64,000 nt of DNA, taken from positions 1-64,000 of the forward strand of contig NZ_JAKCMV010000039.1 in the NCBI RefSeq assembly GCF_021440515.1, read 5' to 3'. This DNA comes from Enterobacter asburiae (GTDB lineage: Bacteria; Pseudomonadota; Gammaproteobacteria; Enterobacterales; Enterobacteriaceae). Made by a program: the position numbers and the translations under genes. How positions within the stretch are numbered: the stretch's first letter is position 1; every line of letters begins with the position of its first letter. This document shows, in pieces, positions 42,764 to 52,430 of this stretch. The notes beneath the pieces are model-generated. The model was given only the letters and a program-made list of their open reading frames with translations, had not been told where the DNA came from and ran no database searches.

Positions 42764-43588
42764 ATGCAGTTCTCTAAAATGCATGGCCTTGGCAACGACT
42801 TTATGGTCGTCGACGCGGTAACGCAGAATGTCTTTTTCTCACCAGAGCTGATCCGCCGCCTGGCGGATCGTCATCTGGGCGTGGGGTTTGATCAGCTGCT
42901 GGTAGTTGAACCGCCCTACGATCCCGATCTCGATTTCCACTACCGGATCTTTAACGCCGACGGCGGCGAAGTCTCGCAATGCGGCAACGGCGCGCGCTGT
43001 TTTGCCCGCTTTGTCCGCCTGAAAGGGCTGACCAACAAGCGCGATATCCGCGTAAGCACCGCCAATGGTCGCATGGTACTGAGCGTCACCGACGATGAGC
43101 TGGTGCGCGTGAACATGGGCGAGCCCAACTTCGAGCCTTCCGCCGTGCCGTTTCGCGCCAACAAAGCGGAAAAGACCTATATTATGCGTGCGGCCGAGCA
43201 GACAGTATTGTGCGGCGTGGTCTCGATGGGGAACCCCCACTGCGTAATTCAGGTCGATGACGTGGAAACCGCCGCCGTCGAAACGCTCGGGCCGGTGCTT
43301 GAGAGCCACGAACGTTTCCCGGAACGGGCGAACATCGGCTTTATGCAGGTGGTTAAACGCGAACACATTCGCCTGCGCGTGTTTGAACGCGGTGCGGGTG
43401 AAACGCAGGCCTGCGGCAGCGGTGCCTGTGCGGCAGTAGCCGTGGGGATCGCTCAGGGATTACTGGCAGAAGAGGTTCGCGTGGAGTTGCCAGGCGGGCG
43501 TCTTGATATCGCCTGGAAAGGACCGGGTCATCCACTCTATATGACTGGCCCGGCGGCACATGTCTATGACGGGTTTATCCATCTATGA
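42764..43588 (+). CDS. dapF: diaminopimelate epimerase
   Basis: The 274-residue enzyme converts LL-DAP to meso-DAP for lysine and peptidoglycan. The two catalytic cysteines are C73 ([12 protein letters not shown]) and C217 ([10 protein letters not shown]). The second of two tandem ATGs (42761/42764) gives the E. coli length; the GGAG SD lies just upstream. It overlaps yigA by 4 nt. Confidence 0.97.
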   Translation: MQFSKMHGLGNDFMVVDAVTQNVFFSPELIRRLADRHLGVGFDQLLVVEPPYDPDLDFHYRIFNADGGEVSQCGNGARCFARFVRLKGLTNKRDIRVSTANGRMVLSVTDDELVRVNMGEPNFEPSAVPFRANKAEKTYIMRAAEQTVLCGVVSMGNPHCVIQVDDVETAAVETLGPVLESHERFPERANIGFMQVVKREHIRLRVFERGAGETQACGSGACAAVAVGIAQGLLAEEVRVELPGGRLDIAWKGPGHPLYMTGPAAHVYDGFIHL

Positions 43589-44292
43589 AACAACCAGGGG
43601 AAGAGCTACAGGACACGTTGACGGAGCTGGACGACAGCGCTGTTGCTGAATATCTGCTGAACAATCCTGAGTTCTTTATCCGCAATGCGCGCATCGTTGA
43701 ACAGATGCGCGTGCCTCATCCGGTACGTGAGTCCGTCTCGCTGGTCGAATGGCACATGGCGCGCTCGCGCAACCACATCCATCAGCTCGAAGAGAACATG
43801 ACGCTGCTGATGGAGCAGGCCAACAACAACGAAAGCCTGTTCTATCGTTTGCTGCACTTGCAGGCGCGTCTGGCGTCGGCGCACAGCCTTGACGAGTTCC
43901 TCAGCCGCTTTCACCGCTGGGCGCGCGAGCTGGGGCTGGCGGGCGCGACCATTCGCCTCTTCCCTGATCGCTGGCGCATCGGCGCGCCGTCTGGCTTCAC
44001 CCATCTGGCGCTGAGCCGTCAGGCGTTTGAACCCCTGCGCATTCAGCGTCTTGGACAGGCGCATCACTATCTTGGCCCGCTAAACGGACCAGAGCTGCTG
44101 GTGGTGCTGCCGGAAGCCAAAGCGATTGGCTCGGTGGCAATGTCGCTGATGGGCCGCGACGGCGATTTGGGCGTCATGCTCTTTACCAGCCGCGACGCGC
44201 ATCATTACGAGCAGGGGCAGGGCACGCACCTGTTGCAGGAGTTAGCGCTGATGTTGCCCGAGCTGCTGGAGCGCTGGATTGAACGCATATGA
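43585..44292 (+). CDS. yigA: DUF484 (GAF-like) protein YigA
   Basis: The 235-residue DUF484 protein of unknown function has a likely coiled segment (about 60-95) before a GAF-like C-terminal half. It overlaps both dapF and xerC, the conserved dapF-yigA-xerC arrangement. Confidence 0.93.
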   Translation: MKQPGEELQDTLTELDDSAVAEYLLNNPEFFIRNARIVEQMRVPHPVRESVSLVEWHMARSRNHIHQLEENMTLLMEQANNNESLFYRLLHLQARLASAHSLDEFLSRFHRWARELGLAGATIRLFPDRWRIGAPSGFTHLALSRQAFEPLRIQRLGQAHHYLGPLNGPELLVVLPEAKAIGSVAMSLMGRDGDLGVMLFTSRDAHHYEQGQGTHLLQELALMLPELLERWIERI

Positions 44293-45191
44293 CGGACGGA
44301 CTTCTCGCGAATGACGTTGCGCGCTTTTTGCGTTACCTCGGCGTTGAGCGCCAGCTTAGCCCGATAACGCTGCTTAACTATCAGCGTCAGCTTGATGCCA
44401 TCATTCAGATAGCCGACGAGATCGGCCTGAAAAGCTGGCAACAATGTGACGCTGCGACCGTGCGGGCCGTTGTGGTGCGCAGCCGTCGTAAAGGGTTAAG
44501 CCCGGCGAGCCTGGCGCTCAGGCTCTCTGCGCTGCGCAGCTTCTTCGACTGGCTGGTGAGCCAGGGTGGACTAAAAGCGAACCCGGCCAAAGGGATCGCC
44601 ACGCCAAAAGCGCCGCGCCATCTGCCGAAAAACATCGACGTCGACGACGTGAATCGCCTGCTGGATATCGATCTTAACGATCCGCTGGCCGTGCGCGATC
44701 GCGCGATGCTTGAGGTGATGTACGGTGCGGGCCTGCGTCTGTCGGAGCTGGTGAACCTCGATTTAAAACATCTCGATCTGGAATCCGGCGAAGTATGGGT
44801 GATGGGTAAAGGCAGCAAAGAGCGCCGCCTGCCGATTGGCCGTAACGCGGTGGCCTGGATTGAGCACTGGCTGGATCTGCGCGGGCTGTTTGGTGCCGAG
44901 GAAAACGCGCTGTTTTTATCGAAGCTCGGCAAGCGGATATCGGCGCGTAACGTGCAGAAGCGTTTTGCGGAGTGGGGCATTAAGCAGGGGCTGAACAGCC
45001 ACGTTCACCCGCACAAGCTGCGCCACTCCTTTGCGACCCATATGCTCGAATCGAGCGGCGACCTGCGCGGCGTGCAGGAGCTTCTGGGCCACGCCAATCT
45101 GTCGACCACTCAAATATATACCCACTTAGACTTTCAACACCTTGCCTCGGTGTACGACGCGGCGCATCCACGCGCCAAACGGGGGAAATAA
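44289..45191 (+). CDS. xerC: site-specific tyrosine recombinase XerC
   Basis: The 300-residue recombinase resolves chromosome dimers at dif with XerD and FtsK. An N-terminal SAM-like core-binding domain precedes the catalytic domain with R150, K174, H242, R245, H268 and nucleophile Y277. Stop overlaps the yigB start region. It is the housekeeping enzyme, not a mobile-element integrase. Confidence 0.97.
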   Translation: MTDGLLANDVARFLRYLGVERQLSPITLLNYQRQLDAIIQIADEIGLKSWQQCDAATVRAVVVRSRRKGLSPASLALRLSALRSFFDWLVSQGGLKANPAKGIATPKAPRHLPKNIDVDDVNRLLDIDLNDPLAVRDRAMLEVMYGAGLRLSELVNLDLKHLDLESGEVWVMGKGSKERRLPIGRNAVAWIEHWLDLRGLFGAEENALFLSKLGKRISARNVQKRFAEWGIKQGLNSHVHPHKLRHSFATHMLESSGDLRGVQELLGHANLSTTQIYTHLDFQHLASVYDAAHPRAKRGK

Positions 45192-45907
45192 TGCGTTTTT
45201 ACCGCCCACTGGGTCAGATTTCTGCACTTACGTTTGACCTTGATGACACCCTTTATGACAACCGCCCTGTGATCCTGCGTACCGAACAGGAGTCGCTGGC
45301 GTTTGTGCAGAATTACCATCCTGCGCTGAAGACGATGCAGAACAAAGACTTCCAGCAGCTGCGTCAGGCGCTACGGGAAACCGAGCCTGAGATTTATCAC
45401 GACGTGACGGAATGGCGTCGCCGCGCGGTGGAGCAGGCGATGCTCAACGCCGGAATGAGCGCGCGCGATGCGGCTATTGGCGCAGAGGCGTCGATGGCGA
45501 ACTTTGCCAAATGGCGCAGCCGTATCGACGTGCCGCAGGAAACTCACGACACCCTGAAGGCGCTGGCGGAAAAATGGCCGCTGGTGGCGATCACCAACGG
45601 TAACGCCCAGCCGGAGCTGTTCGGCCTGGGCGACTATTTTGAGTTTGTGCTGCGCGCTGGCCCGGACGGACGCTCGAAGCCGTTCAACGACATGTACCAT
45701 CTGGCGGCGGAAAAGCTGAACCTGCCGCTCTGGGAAATTTTGCACGTCGGCGATGACCTGACCACCGACGTTGCCGGGGCGATCCGCTGTGGAATGCAGG
45801 CCTGCTGGATCAGGCCGGAAAATGCCGATCTGATGCAGGCCCGCGACAGCCGCCTGCTGCCGCACATCGAAATTTCGCGGTTGGCATCCCTTACTACGCT
45901 GATATAA
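45191..45907 (+). CDS. yigB: HAD-family phosphatase YigB
   Basis: The 238-residue HAD hydrolase has the nucleophile motif [10 protein letters not shown] (about 16-25), motif II ITNGN and motif [16 protein letters not shown]. coli YigB acts on FMN and other small phosphates. Last gene of the lptM-to-yigB run. Confidence 0.94.
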   Translation: MRFYRPLGQISALTFDLDDTLYDNRPVILRTEQESLAFVQNYHPALKTMQNKDFQQLRQALRETEPEIYHDVTEWRRRAVEQAMLNAGMSARDAAIGAEASMANFAKWRSRIDVPQETHDTLKALAEKWPLVAITNGNAQPELFGLGDYFEFVLRAGPDGRSKPFNDMYHLAAEKLNLPLWEILHVGDDLTTDVAGAIRCGMQACWIRPENADLMQARDSRLLPHIEISRLASLTTLI

Positions 45908-45919
45908 TCACCAGTACTT

Positions 45920-45935
45920 CTGTATAAATTAACAG
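45920..45935. promoter_or_regulatory. LexA (SOS) box of uvrD
   Basis: CTGTATAAATTAACAG matches the consensus CTGT-N8-ACAG exactly, with an A/T-only centre. It is 50 nt before the uvrD ATG; E. coli uvrD is a known SOS gene. Confidence 0.92.
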
Positions 45936-45984
45936 TGTGTCCGGTAGCCTTCGGTTGCCGAACACCCTATTTGTGACGGTGCCA

Positions 45985-48147
45985 ATGGACGTTTCTTTCC
46001 TGCTCGACAGCCTCAATGATAAACAGCGCGAAGCGGTTGCCGCCTCGCGGACCAACCTGCTGGTACTGGCTGGAGCGGGCAGTGGTAAGACGCGCGTGCT
46101 GGTTCACCGTATCGCCTGGCTTCAGAGCGTGGAAAACTGCTCCCCGTACTCGATCATGGCGGTGACCTTTACCAACAAGGCGGCGGCGGAGATGCGCCAC
46201 CGTATCGCGCAGCTGATGGGCAGCAGCCAGGGCGGCATGTGGGTCGGCACCTTCCACGGCCTGGCGCACCGCCTGCTGCGCGCGCACCATATGGACGCCA
46301 ACCTGCCGCAGGATTTCCAGATCCTCGACAGCGAAGACCAGCTGCGTCTGCTGAAGCGCCTGATCAAGGCGATGAACCTCGACGAGAAGCAGTGGCCGCC
46401 GCGTCAGGCAATGTGGTACATCAACGGCCAGAAAGACGAAGGGCTGCGCCCGCACCATATTCAGAGCTTCGGCAATCCGGTTGAGCAGACCTGGCAGAAG
46501 GTCTATCAGGCCTATCAGGAAGCGTGCGATCGCGCCGGGCTGGTGGACTTCGCCGAGCTGCTGCTGCGCGCCCACGAGCTGTGGCTCAACAAACCGCACA
46601 TTCTTCAGCACTACCGCGAGCGTTTCACCAACATCCTGGTGGACGAATTCCAGGATACCAACAACATTCAGTACGCGTGGATCCGCCTGCTGGCGGGCGA
46701 TACCGGCAAAGTGATGATCGTGGGTGACGATGACCAGTCCATCTACGGCTGGCGCGGCGCGCAGGTTGAAAACATCCAGCGCTTCCTGAACGACTTCCCC
46801 GGCGCGCAAACCATCCGTCTGGAGCAGAACTACCGCTCCACCAACAACATTCTGAGCGCCGCCAACGCCCTGATTGAAAACAACAACGGGCGTCTGGGCA
46901 AAAAGCTGTGGACCGACGGCGTCGACGGCGAACCTATCTCTATCTACTGTGCGTTCAACGAACTCGACGAAGCCCGCTTCGTGGTGAACCGCATTAAAAC
47001 CTGGCAGGACAACGGCGGCGCGCTGGAGCAGTGCGCCATTCTCTATCGCAGCAACGCCCAGTCGCGCGTGCTGGAAGAGGCGCTCTTGCAGGTAAGCATG
47101 CCGTACCGTATTTACGGCGGGATGCGCTTCTTCGAACGTCAGGAAATCAAAGATGCGCTCTCCTATCTGCGCCTGATTGCTAACCGCAACGACGACGCGG
47201 CCTTTGAGCGCGTGGTGAATACCCCGACGCGCGGCATCGGCGATCGCACGCTGGACGTGGTGCGTCAGGCCTCCCGCGATCGTCAGCTTACCCTGTGGCA
47301 GGCGTGTCGCGAGCTGTTGCAGGAAAAAGCCCTCGCCGGACGCGCGGCCAGCGCGTTGCAGCGCTTCATCGAGCTGATTGATGCGCTGGCGCAGGAAACA
47401 TCGGATATGCCGCTGCATGTCCAGACCGACCGGGTGATTAAAGACTCCGGCCTGTGGATGATGTACGAGCAGGAGAAGGGCGAAAAAGGCCAGACCCGTA
47501 TTGAGAACTTAGAGGAACTGGTGACGGCAACGCGCCAGTTCAGCTACAACGAAGAAGACGAAGACTTAATGCCGCTACAGGCGTTCCTCTCTCACGCGGC
47601 GCTGGAAGCGGGCGAGGGGCAGGCGGATACCTGGCAGGACGCGGTTCAGCTGATGACCCTGCACTCCGCGAAAGGTCTGGAGTTCCCGCAGGTGTTTATC
47701 GTCGGGATGGAAGAGGGGATGTTCCCGAGCCAGATGTCGCTGGACGAAGGCGGTCGTCTGGAAGAGGAGCGTCGTCTGGCCTACGTGGGCGTGACCCGTG
47801 CGATGCAAAAGCTGACGCTGACCTACGCCGAAACGCGTCGTCTGTACGGCAAAGAGGTTTACCACCGTCCGTCGCGCTTTATCGGCGAACTGCCGGAAGA
47901 GTGCGTGGAAGAGGTGCGTCTGCGCGCCAGCATCAGCCGTCCGGTCAGCCATCAGCGGATGGGCACCCCGATGTCGGAAAACGACACCGGCTACAAGCTT
48001 GGACAGCGCGTGCGTCATGCCAAGTTCGGTGAAGGCACCATCGTGAACCTCGAAGGCAGCGGCGATCACAGCCGCGTGCAGGTGGCGTTCCAGGGGCAGG
48101 GGATTAAATGGCTGGTTGCCGCTTATGCGCGTCTGGAAACCGTGTAA
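45985..48147 (+). CDS. uvrD: DNA helicase II UvrD
   Basis: The 720-residue SF1A helicase acts in nucleotide excision repair and mismatch repair. Walker A AGAGSGKT is at 29-36; motif II DEFQDTN; QSIYGWRGA; LMTLHSAKGLEFP in domain 2A; a C-terminal Tudor-like domain (YKLGQRVRHAKFGEGTIV) binds RNA polymerase. The ATG at 45985 gives the E. coli length. SOS-controlled through the box just upstream. Confidence 0.97.
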   Translation: MDVSFLLDSLNDKQREAVAASRTNLLVLAGAGSGKTRVLVHRIAWLQSVENCSPYSIMAVTFTNKAAAEMRHRIAQLMGSSQGGMWVGTFHGLAHRLLRAHHMDANLPQDFQILDSEDQLRLLKRLIKAMNLDEKQWPPRQAMWYINGQKDEGLRPHHIQSFGNPVEQTWQKVYQAYQEACDRAGLVDFAELLLRAHELWLNKPHILQHYRERFTNILVDEFQDTNNIQYAWIRLLAGDTGKVMIVGDDDQSIYGWRGAQVENIQRFLNDFPGAQTIRLEQNYRSTNNILSAANALIENNNGRLGKKLWTDGVDGEPISIYCAFNELDEARFVVNRIKTWQDNGGALEQCAILYRSNAQSRVLEEALLQVSMPYRIYGGMRFFERQEIKDALSYLRLIANRNDDAAFERVVNTPTRGIGDRTLDVVRQASRDRQLTLWQACRELLQEKALAGRAASALQRFIELIDALAQETSDMPLHVQTDRVIKDSGLWMMYEQEKGEKGQTRIENLEELVTATRQFSYNEEDEDLMPLQAFLSHAALEAGEGQADTWQDAVQLMTLHSAKGLEFPQVFIVGMEEGMFPSQMSLDEGGRLEEERRLAYVGVTRAMQKLTLTYAETRRLYGKEVYHRPSRFIGELPEECVEEVRLRASISRPVSHQRMGTPMSENDTGYKLGQRVRHAKFGEGTIVNLEGSGDHSRVQVAFQGQGIKWLVAAYARLETV

Positions 48148-48296
48148 CATTCAGAAAAATATCATTATTTTGTAATTATCTGCTAGCCTTATAGATTAAG
48201 GGTCAATTATTGGTCTTCAGCGTTTCGTTGCGTGTTGACGCCACAGTTACTGCTGGCGTAACATGCGCGCACGATTACGCTAAGAGGACATTCGCC

Positions 48297-48353
48297 TTGG
48301 ACACACCCAGTAGATACTGGCTCAATTCCCTGTCATCCAGGAACAACTCCTAA
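48297..48353 (+). CDS. putative corA leader peptide (CorL-like)
   Basis: An 18-codon ORF (TTG start; MDTPSRYWLNSLSSRNNS) has a good SD, AAGAGGA at 48282-48288, 8 nt before the start. It lies 148 nt upstream of corA. A regulatory leader ORF, corL, is known before corA in Salmonella; I cannot confirm sequence identity. Its stop codon (48351-48353) lies inside a 7-bp stem (48350-48356 with 48375-48381), so translation would disrupt that stem. Confidence 0.5.
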   Translation: MDTPSRYWLNSLSSRNNS

Positions 48354-48381
48354 GGCTATCTCCTCTTGCTGATGGCCTTAG
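48350..48381 (+). promoter_or_regulatory. hairpin overlapping the leader-ORF stop, corA 5' UTR
   Basis: CTAAGGC (48350-48356) pairs perfectly with GCCTTAG (48375-48381). The 354-nt uvrD-corA gap carries this, the leader ORF and otherwise no recognised element. No Mg-sensing riboswitch fold was identified. Confidence 0.5.
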
Positions 48382-48501
48382 TGGTTGTCAGCGACAATTA
48401 TTCCCGTCGCGCTGAGTCAGGCTGTTTAATGGTCTGAAACCCAATTCGTTTCTGTGTGCCCACCGAACTGTCCGATATTTTTTGCATTGGGAGTCCCGGT
48501 C

Positions 48502-49452
48502 ATGTTGAGCGCATTTCAACTCGAAAATAACCGACTGATTCGGCTAGAAGCCGAAGAGTCGCAGCCCCTCATTGATGCCGTATGGGTGGATCTTGTCGAG
48601 CCGGACGACGATGAACGTCTTCGCGTACAATCCGAGCTGGGACAGAGCCTGGCAACCCGTCCAGAGCTGGAAGACATCGAAGCATCCGCCCGTTTTTTTG
48701 AAGACGAAGACGGCCTGCATATTCACTCCTTCTTCTTCTTTGAAGATGCCGAAGACCACGCGGGTAACTCCACCGTGGCATTTACCATCCGCGACGGTCG
48801 CCTGTTTACCCTGCGCGAGCGTGAACTGCCCGCGTTCCGTTTATACCGTATGCGCGCCCGCAGCCAGGCGATGATCGACGGCAATGCCTACGAGCTGCTG
48901 CTCGACCTGTTTGAAACCAAAATCGAACAGCTGGCGGACGAAATCGAAAACATCTACAGCGATCTGGAAAAGCTGAGCCGCGTCATCATGGAAGGCCATC
49001 AGGGCGATGAATATGACGAAGCGCTCTCCACGCTGGCAGAGCTGGAAGATATCGGCTGGAAGGTGCGATTGTGTCTGATGGATACCCAGCGCGCGCTGAA
49101 CTTCCTGGTGCGCAAGGCGAGGCTGCCGGGCGGTCAGCTGGAGCAGGCGCGTGAGATCCTGCGCGATATTGAATCCCTGCTGCCGCACAACGAATCCCTG
49201 TTCCAGAAGGTAAACTTCCTGATGCAGGCGGCGATGGGCTTTATCAACATCGAGCAGAACCGCATCATCAAGATCTTCTCGGTGGTATCCGTGGTGTTCC
49301 TGCCGCCAACGCTGGTGGCATCAAGCTACGGGATGAACTTTGAGTTTATGCCGGAGCTGAAATGGAGCTTTGGCTACCCGGGGGCGATTATCTTTATGAT
49401 CCTCGCCGGGCTGGCGCCGTATCTGTACTTTAAGCGCAAGAACTGGCTGTAA
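48502..49452 (+). CDS. corA: magnesium/cobalt/nickel transporter CorA
   Basis: The 316-residue 2-TM channel-forming transporter has a long cytoplasmic funnel of acidic and helical segments, two C-terminal membrane segments, the signature [11 protein letters not shown] between them and the basic end KRKNWL. The start at 48502 gives the E. coli length; the longer in-frame start at 48454 lies in the leader. Confidence 0.97.
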   Translation: MLSAFQLENNRLIRLEAEESQPLIDAVWVDLVEPDDDERLRVQSELGQSLATRPELEDIEASARFFEDEDGLHIHSFFFFEDAEDHAGNSTVAFTIRDGRLFTLRERELPAFRLYRMRARSQAMIDGNAYELLLDLFETKIEQLADEIENIYSDLEKLSRVIMEGHQGDEYDEALSTLAELEDIGWKVRLCLMDTQRALNFLVRKARLPGGQLEQAREILRDIESLLPHNESLFQKVNFLMQAAMGFINIEQNRIIKIFSVVSVVFLPPTLVASSYGMNFEFMPELKWSFGYPGAIIFMILAGLAPYLYFKRKNWL

Positions 49453-49482
49453 AAATCAGGCGGGTGGCGCTGCGAGTGAATT

Positions 49483-49520
49483 CCCTCGCCCCTTCGGGGA
49501 GAGGGTTAGGGTGAGGGGGA
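49483..49520. repeat. boxC-like palindrome after corA
   Basis: CCCTCGCCCC-TTC-GGGGAGAGGG followed by TTAGGGTGAGGGGG is a GC-rich palindrome like that at 12531. Its right arm runs into the structured repeat that begins near 49507. Confidence 0.6.
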
Positions 49521-49860
49521 ACATACGGCTCAGGTGGTCATTCCGTTCACCTCAGGTTCCTTGCTTCTCTGTCACCACAATACTTGTGAACGTGTCAGGG
49601 TGGTTCACCGCCACCACCCTGACAACCCGGGCTCCCGGCAAGAAAATCGTCGCTTCGCGATACCCTCAGCTTATTCCTTCATGCTATCGGGTCGGGCACC
49701 AGCCTGCATCCATGCAGGCTATGCCCTCTCGGCGCGTCCATGCGCCTCGCCCCGGCATTACGGAAACGCTTCGGCGATTTACAGCCGGACAATGGCGTCG
49801 CTGTAACGCATTTATCTATATGTAATTATTCTCATCGCTTTATGAGAAAAAATGACCGGG
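49507..49860 (+). repeat. structured dispersed repeat, copy 1 (multi-hairpin)
   Basis: About 354 nt between corA and rarD are homologous to 63651-64000. Inverted repeats in order: 49544-49550 with 49586-49592 (7 bp); 49593-49604 with 49613-49624 (12 bp); 49694-49698 with 49722-49726 enclosing 49701-49709 with 49712-49720; 49731-49735 with 49742-49746. AGAAAATCGTCGCTTCGCGAT (part at 49640-49660) and AAACGCTTCGGCGATTT (49764-49780) are conserved in both copies. Stem changes between copies are compensatory. ORFs inside are not coding. E. coli yigF and yigG, usual here, are absent. Confidence 0.8.
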
Positions 49861-49889
49861 AACCCTCAGCCCAGTGGATGAGGGGAACA

Positions 49890-50786
49890 TCACAACCCTT
49901 TACGCACCCTGCGCTGCGTATAAATCGCATCCGCGACAAAAATCGCCAGCGCCACCCAGATGAACGCGAAGGTCACCATCTTATCCGCACCCGGTACTTC
50001 CCCGTAGAACAGCACCGCTAACAGGAACATCAGCGTTGGGCCGATGTACTGGAAAAAGCCCAGCGTCGACAGGCGCAGGCGCGTTGCCGCACCGGTAAAG
50101 CACAGCAGCGGAATGGTGGTGACAACACCGGCGGCAATCAGCAGCAGGTTGAGCGACATCGGGTTCTGCCCCATATGGCTGGTGGCGCTGTCGGCAATAC
50201 CAAACAGATAAATCGCCGCCACCGGCAGCAGCCACAGGGTTTCAAACAGCATCCCGGTCTGGGCTTCTACCGCAATTTTCTTACGCACCAGGCCGTAGAA
50301 GGCAAAGCTGAACGCCAGTCCGAGGGCAATAATCGGCAGCGAGCCGAAGGTCCAGAGCTGCACCAGCACGCCGCAGAAGGCCAGAATCACCGCCACCCAC
50401 TGCATCCGGCGGAAGCGCTCGCCGAGGAAAATCATCCCCAGCACGATGTTGACCAGCGGGTTAATAAAGTAGCCGAGGCTGGCTTCAAGCATGTGATGGT
50501 TGTTCACCGCCCAGATAAACAGCAGCCAGTTACCGCCAATCAGCACCGCCGAGAGCGCCAGCAGGAAAATCTTCTTTGGCGTTTTCAGCAGCGTTTTCAC
50601 GCCGGACCACTGACGGCTGACGCTCATCAGGGCAATCATAAAGAAAAACGACCAGATCACGCGGTGAGTGAGGATCTCATCGGCCGGTACGTAAGCGATC
50701 AGTTTGAAGTACGCCGGTGCGATACCCCAAATAAAATAAGCGGCGAGGGCGAGTAGCACGCCCTGCCGCGTCTGTTTAGCATCCAT
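49890..50786 (-). CDS. rarD: RarD, EamA-family transporter
   Basis: The 298-residue drug/metabolite (EamA) transporter has about 10 membrane segments, opening GVLLALAAYFIWGIAPAYFKL. It was first linked to chloramphenicol sensitivity; natural substrate unknown. Minus strand, convergent with corA across the structured repeat. Confidence 0.93.
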   Translation of the reverse strand: MDAKQTRQGVLLALAAYFIWGIAPAYFKLIAYVPADEILTHRVIWSFFFMIALMSVSRQWSGVKTLLKTPKKIFLLALSAVLIGGNWLLFIWAVNNHHMLEASLGYFINPLVNIVLGMIFLGERFRRMQWVAVILAFCGVLVQLWTFGSLPIIALGLAFSFAFYGLVRKKIAVEAQTGMLFETLWLLPVAAIYLFGIADSATSHMGQNPMSLNLLLIAAGVVTTIPLLCFTGAATRLRLSTLGFFQYIGPTLMFLLAVLFYGEVPGADKMVTFAFIWVALAIFVADAIYTQRRVRKGL

Positions 50787-50837
50787 CGGGAAAATCCGTT
50801 ACAAAAAAGTGGACACACTTTACCCGATTTTACGGCC

Positions 50838-51305
50838 TCAACCCACCATATAAGTGGCTGTTGCGCTGGCGATATAAACCTGCTCTTCGTTATGCAGCTC
50901 GACCCGCGCCACCGCCACTTTGTTACCCGCGCGTAACAGGCTGCTGGTGGCGGTAAAGCGATTTCCCCGGCCAGGGCGCAGGTAATCGACGCGTAAATCA
51001 ATGGTGCCCATCCGCGACAGGCGCTGGCGCAGCTCGTCTTCATTGATGGTGTCATGGCGCGCCAGCGTGCTGCCCACGCAGACCAGCCCCGCCGCTACGT
51101 CCAGCGCCGAAGCAATCACGCCGCCGTGCAAAATGCTTTGCGCCCAGTTACCTACCATCATCGGCTGGTTATTAAAGCTGAGCAGGGCAAAGTCCTTTTC
51201 GTAGCGCTCAAGCTCCAGCCCGAGCGCGCGGTTAAACGGCATGTGGTAAACAAAAATCTCGCCTACGAGTTTTAAAGCTTCTTCAGCGGTAAGCGTGGCT
51301 GACAT
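50838..51305 (-). CDS. yigI: hotdog-fold thioesterase-like protein YigI
   Basis: The 155-residue PaaI-like hotdog protein has [18 protein letters not shown] (helical hotdog motif) and VDYLRPGR. E. coli YigI is reported as an acyl-CoA thioesterase; that function is inferred here. The ATG at 51305 gives the E. coli length; an in-frame upstream ATG (51350) was not used. Downstream gene rarD is on the same strand. Confidence 0.92.
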   Translation of the reverse strand: MSATLTAEEALKLVGEIFVYHMPFNRALGLELERYEKDFALLSFNNQPMMVGNWAQSILHGGVIASALDVAAGLVCVGSTLARHDTINEDELRQRLSRMGTIDLRVDYLRPGRGNRFTATSSLLRAGNKVAVARVELHNEEQVYIASATATYMVG

Positions 51306-51470
51306 GAGAGGTGATGTCCTTATTGTTAACAAAATGTTGATTTTATGCATCGCCGATAAGGATTTCCACTTTCAGAAACCAGGATGCAGACGTTACGCCA
51401 GAACTCTGTAGAATGTCTGACCATAACAATTCACTTTATTTAATGTCTTTATTTCAGGAGAACACCACCG

Positions 51471-52340
51471 ATGCGGACGTATCTGGGTTGGTTACTGGCG
51501 GCCGTTGCGCTGCCTGTCACAGCATTTGCGCAGGAAGCGACGGTTAAAGAGGTGCATGACAAACCTGCGGTGCGCGGCAGCGTTATCGCCAACATGCTCC
51601 AGGAGCACGACAATCCGTTTACGCTCTACCCCTACGACACCAACTACGTGATTTACACTCAGACCAGCGATCTCAATAAAGAAGCGATAAGCTCCTATAA
51701 CTGGTCTGATAATGCGCGTAAAGATGAGGTGAAGTTCCAGCTGAGCCTGGCGTTCCCGTTCTGGCGCGGCATTCTGGGGCCGAACTCGGTGCTCGGTGCC
51801 TCTTATACCCAGAAGTCGTGGTGGCAGCTCTCTAACAGCGGTGAATCCTCGCCGTTCCGCGAAACCAACTATGAGCCGCAGCTGTTCCTCGGCTTCGCGA
51901 CGGATTACGAATTCGCAGGCTGGACGCTGCGCGACGTGGAGATGGGCTACAATCATGATTCCAACGGTCGTTCCGATCCAACGTCCCGCAGCTGGAACCG
52001 TCTTTATACCCGCCTGATGGCGCAAAACGGCAACTTTATGGTGGAGGTGAAGCCGTGGTACGTGATCGGCGATACCGATGACAACCCGGATATCACCAAG
52101 TACATGGGCTATTACCAGCTCAAAATCGGCTACCAGCTTGGCGATGCGGTGCTGAGCGCGAAAGGCCAGTACAACTGGAACACCGGCTACGGCGGCGCGG
52201 AGCTGGGCCTGAGCTATCCAATGACCAAACACGTGCGCATCTACACGCAGGTGTACAGCGGGTACGGCGAGTCGCTGATCGACTACAACTTCAACCAGAC
52301 CCGCGTCGGTGTGGGCGTGATGTTGAACGATCTTTTCTAA
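51471..52340 (+). CDS. pldA: outer-membrane phospholipase A (OMPLA)
   Basis: The 289-residue precursor has a Sec signal peptide (MRTYLGWLLAAVALPVTAFA, cleaved before QEATV). The 12-strand barrel's active site is in YNHDSNGRSDPTSRSWNR, with His, Ser and Asn as in E. coli H142/S144/N156 (mature). It clears phospholipids from the outer leaflet when lipid asymmetry is lost. A terminator-like stem follows at 52384-52403. Confidence 0.96.
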   Translation: MRTYLGWLLAAVALPVTAFAQEATVKEVHDKPAVRGSVIANMLQEHDNPFTLYPYDTNYVIYTQTSDLNKEAISSYNWSDNARKDEVKFQLSLAFPFWRGILGPNSVLGASYTQKSWWQLSNSGESSPFRETNYEPQLFLGFATDYEFAGWTLRDVEMGYNHDSNGRSDPTSRSWNRLYTRLMAQNGNFMVEVKPWYVIGDTDDNPDITKYMGYYQLKIGYQLGDAVLSAKGQYNWNTGYGGAELGLSYPMTKHVRIYTQVYSGYGESLIDYNFNQTRVGVGVMLNDLF

Positions 52341-52383
52341 GCCGCTCGAATGTTTTTGCGTTAAACGTTGAAGTTTCTCTCTC

Positions 52384-52411
52384 AGGCGCTGAAAATAGCG
52401 CCTGTTTTATT
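52384..52411 (+). terminator. pldA terminator
   Basis: A 7-bp stem (384-390 with 397-403) with a 6-nt loop is followed by GTTTTATTT. It overlaps the recQ upstream region. Confidence 0.8.
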
Positions 52412-52430
52412 TCTGGTGGGTGGGGTTAAT

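Noticed and set aside
44289-45191. Tyrosine recombinase as a sign of an integrated element
   Set aside because: It is chromosomal xerC in its conserved dapF-yigA-xerC-yigB setting; no att repeats or phage genes are nearby.
45967-47418. 483-codon open frame antisense to uvrD
   Set aside because: Shadow of a certain gene, with no recognisable domain.
48372-48437. Alternative 21-codon ORF in the corA leader
   Set aside because: No SD at a usable distance; its 5' end is the 3' arm of the leader hairpin.
49511-50021. Small ORFs within the corA-rarD gap
   Set aside because: They lie in the hairpin-rich repeat; the frame is not kept in copy 2, and substitutions follow pairing, not codons.
52368-52430. 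N-terminal extension of recQ resembling a signal peptide
   Set aside because: It would start with TTG inside the pldA terminator; RecQ is cytoplasmic and the GTG at 52431 gives the exact family N-terminus and length.
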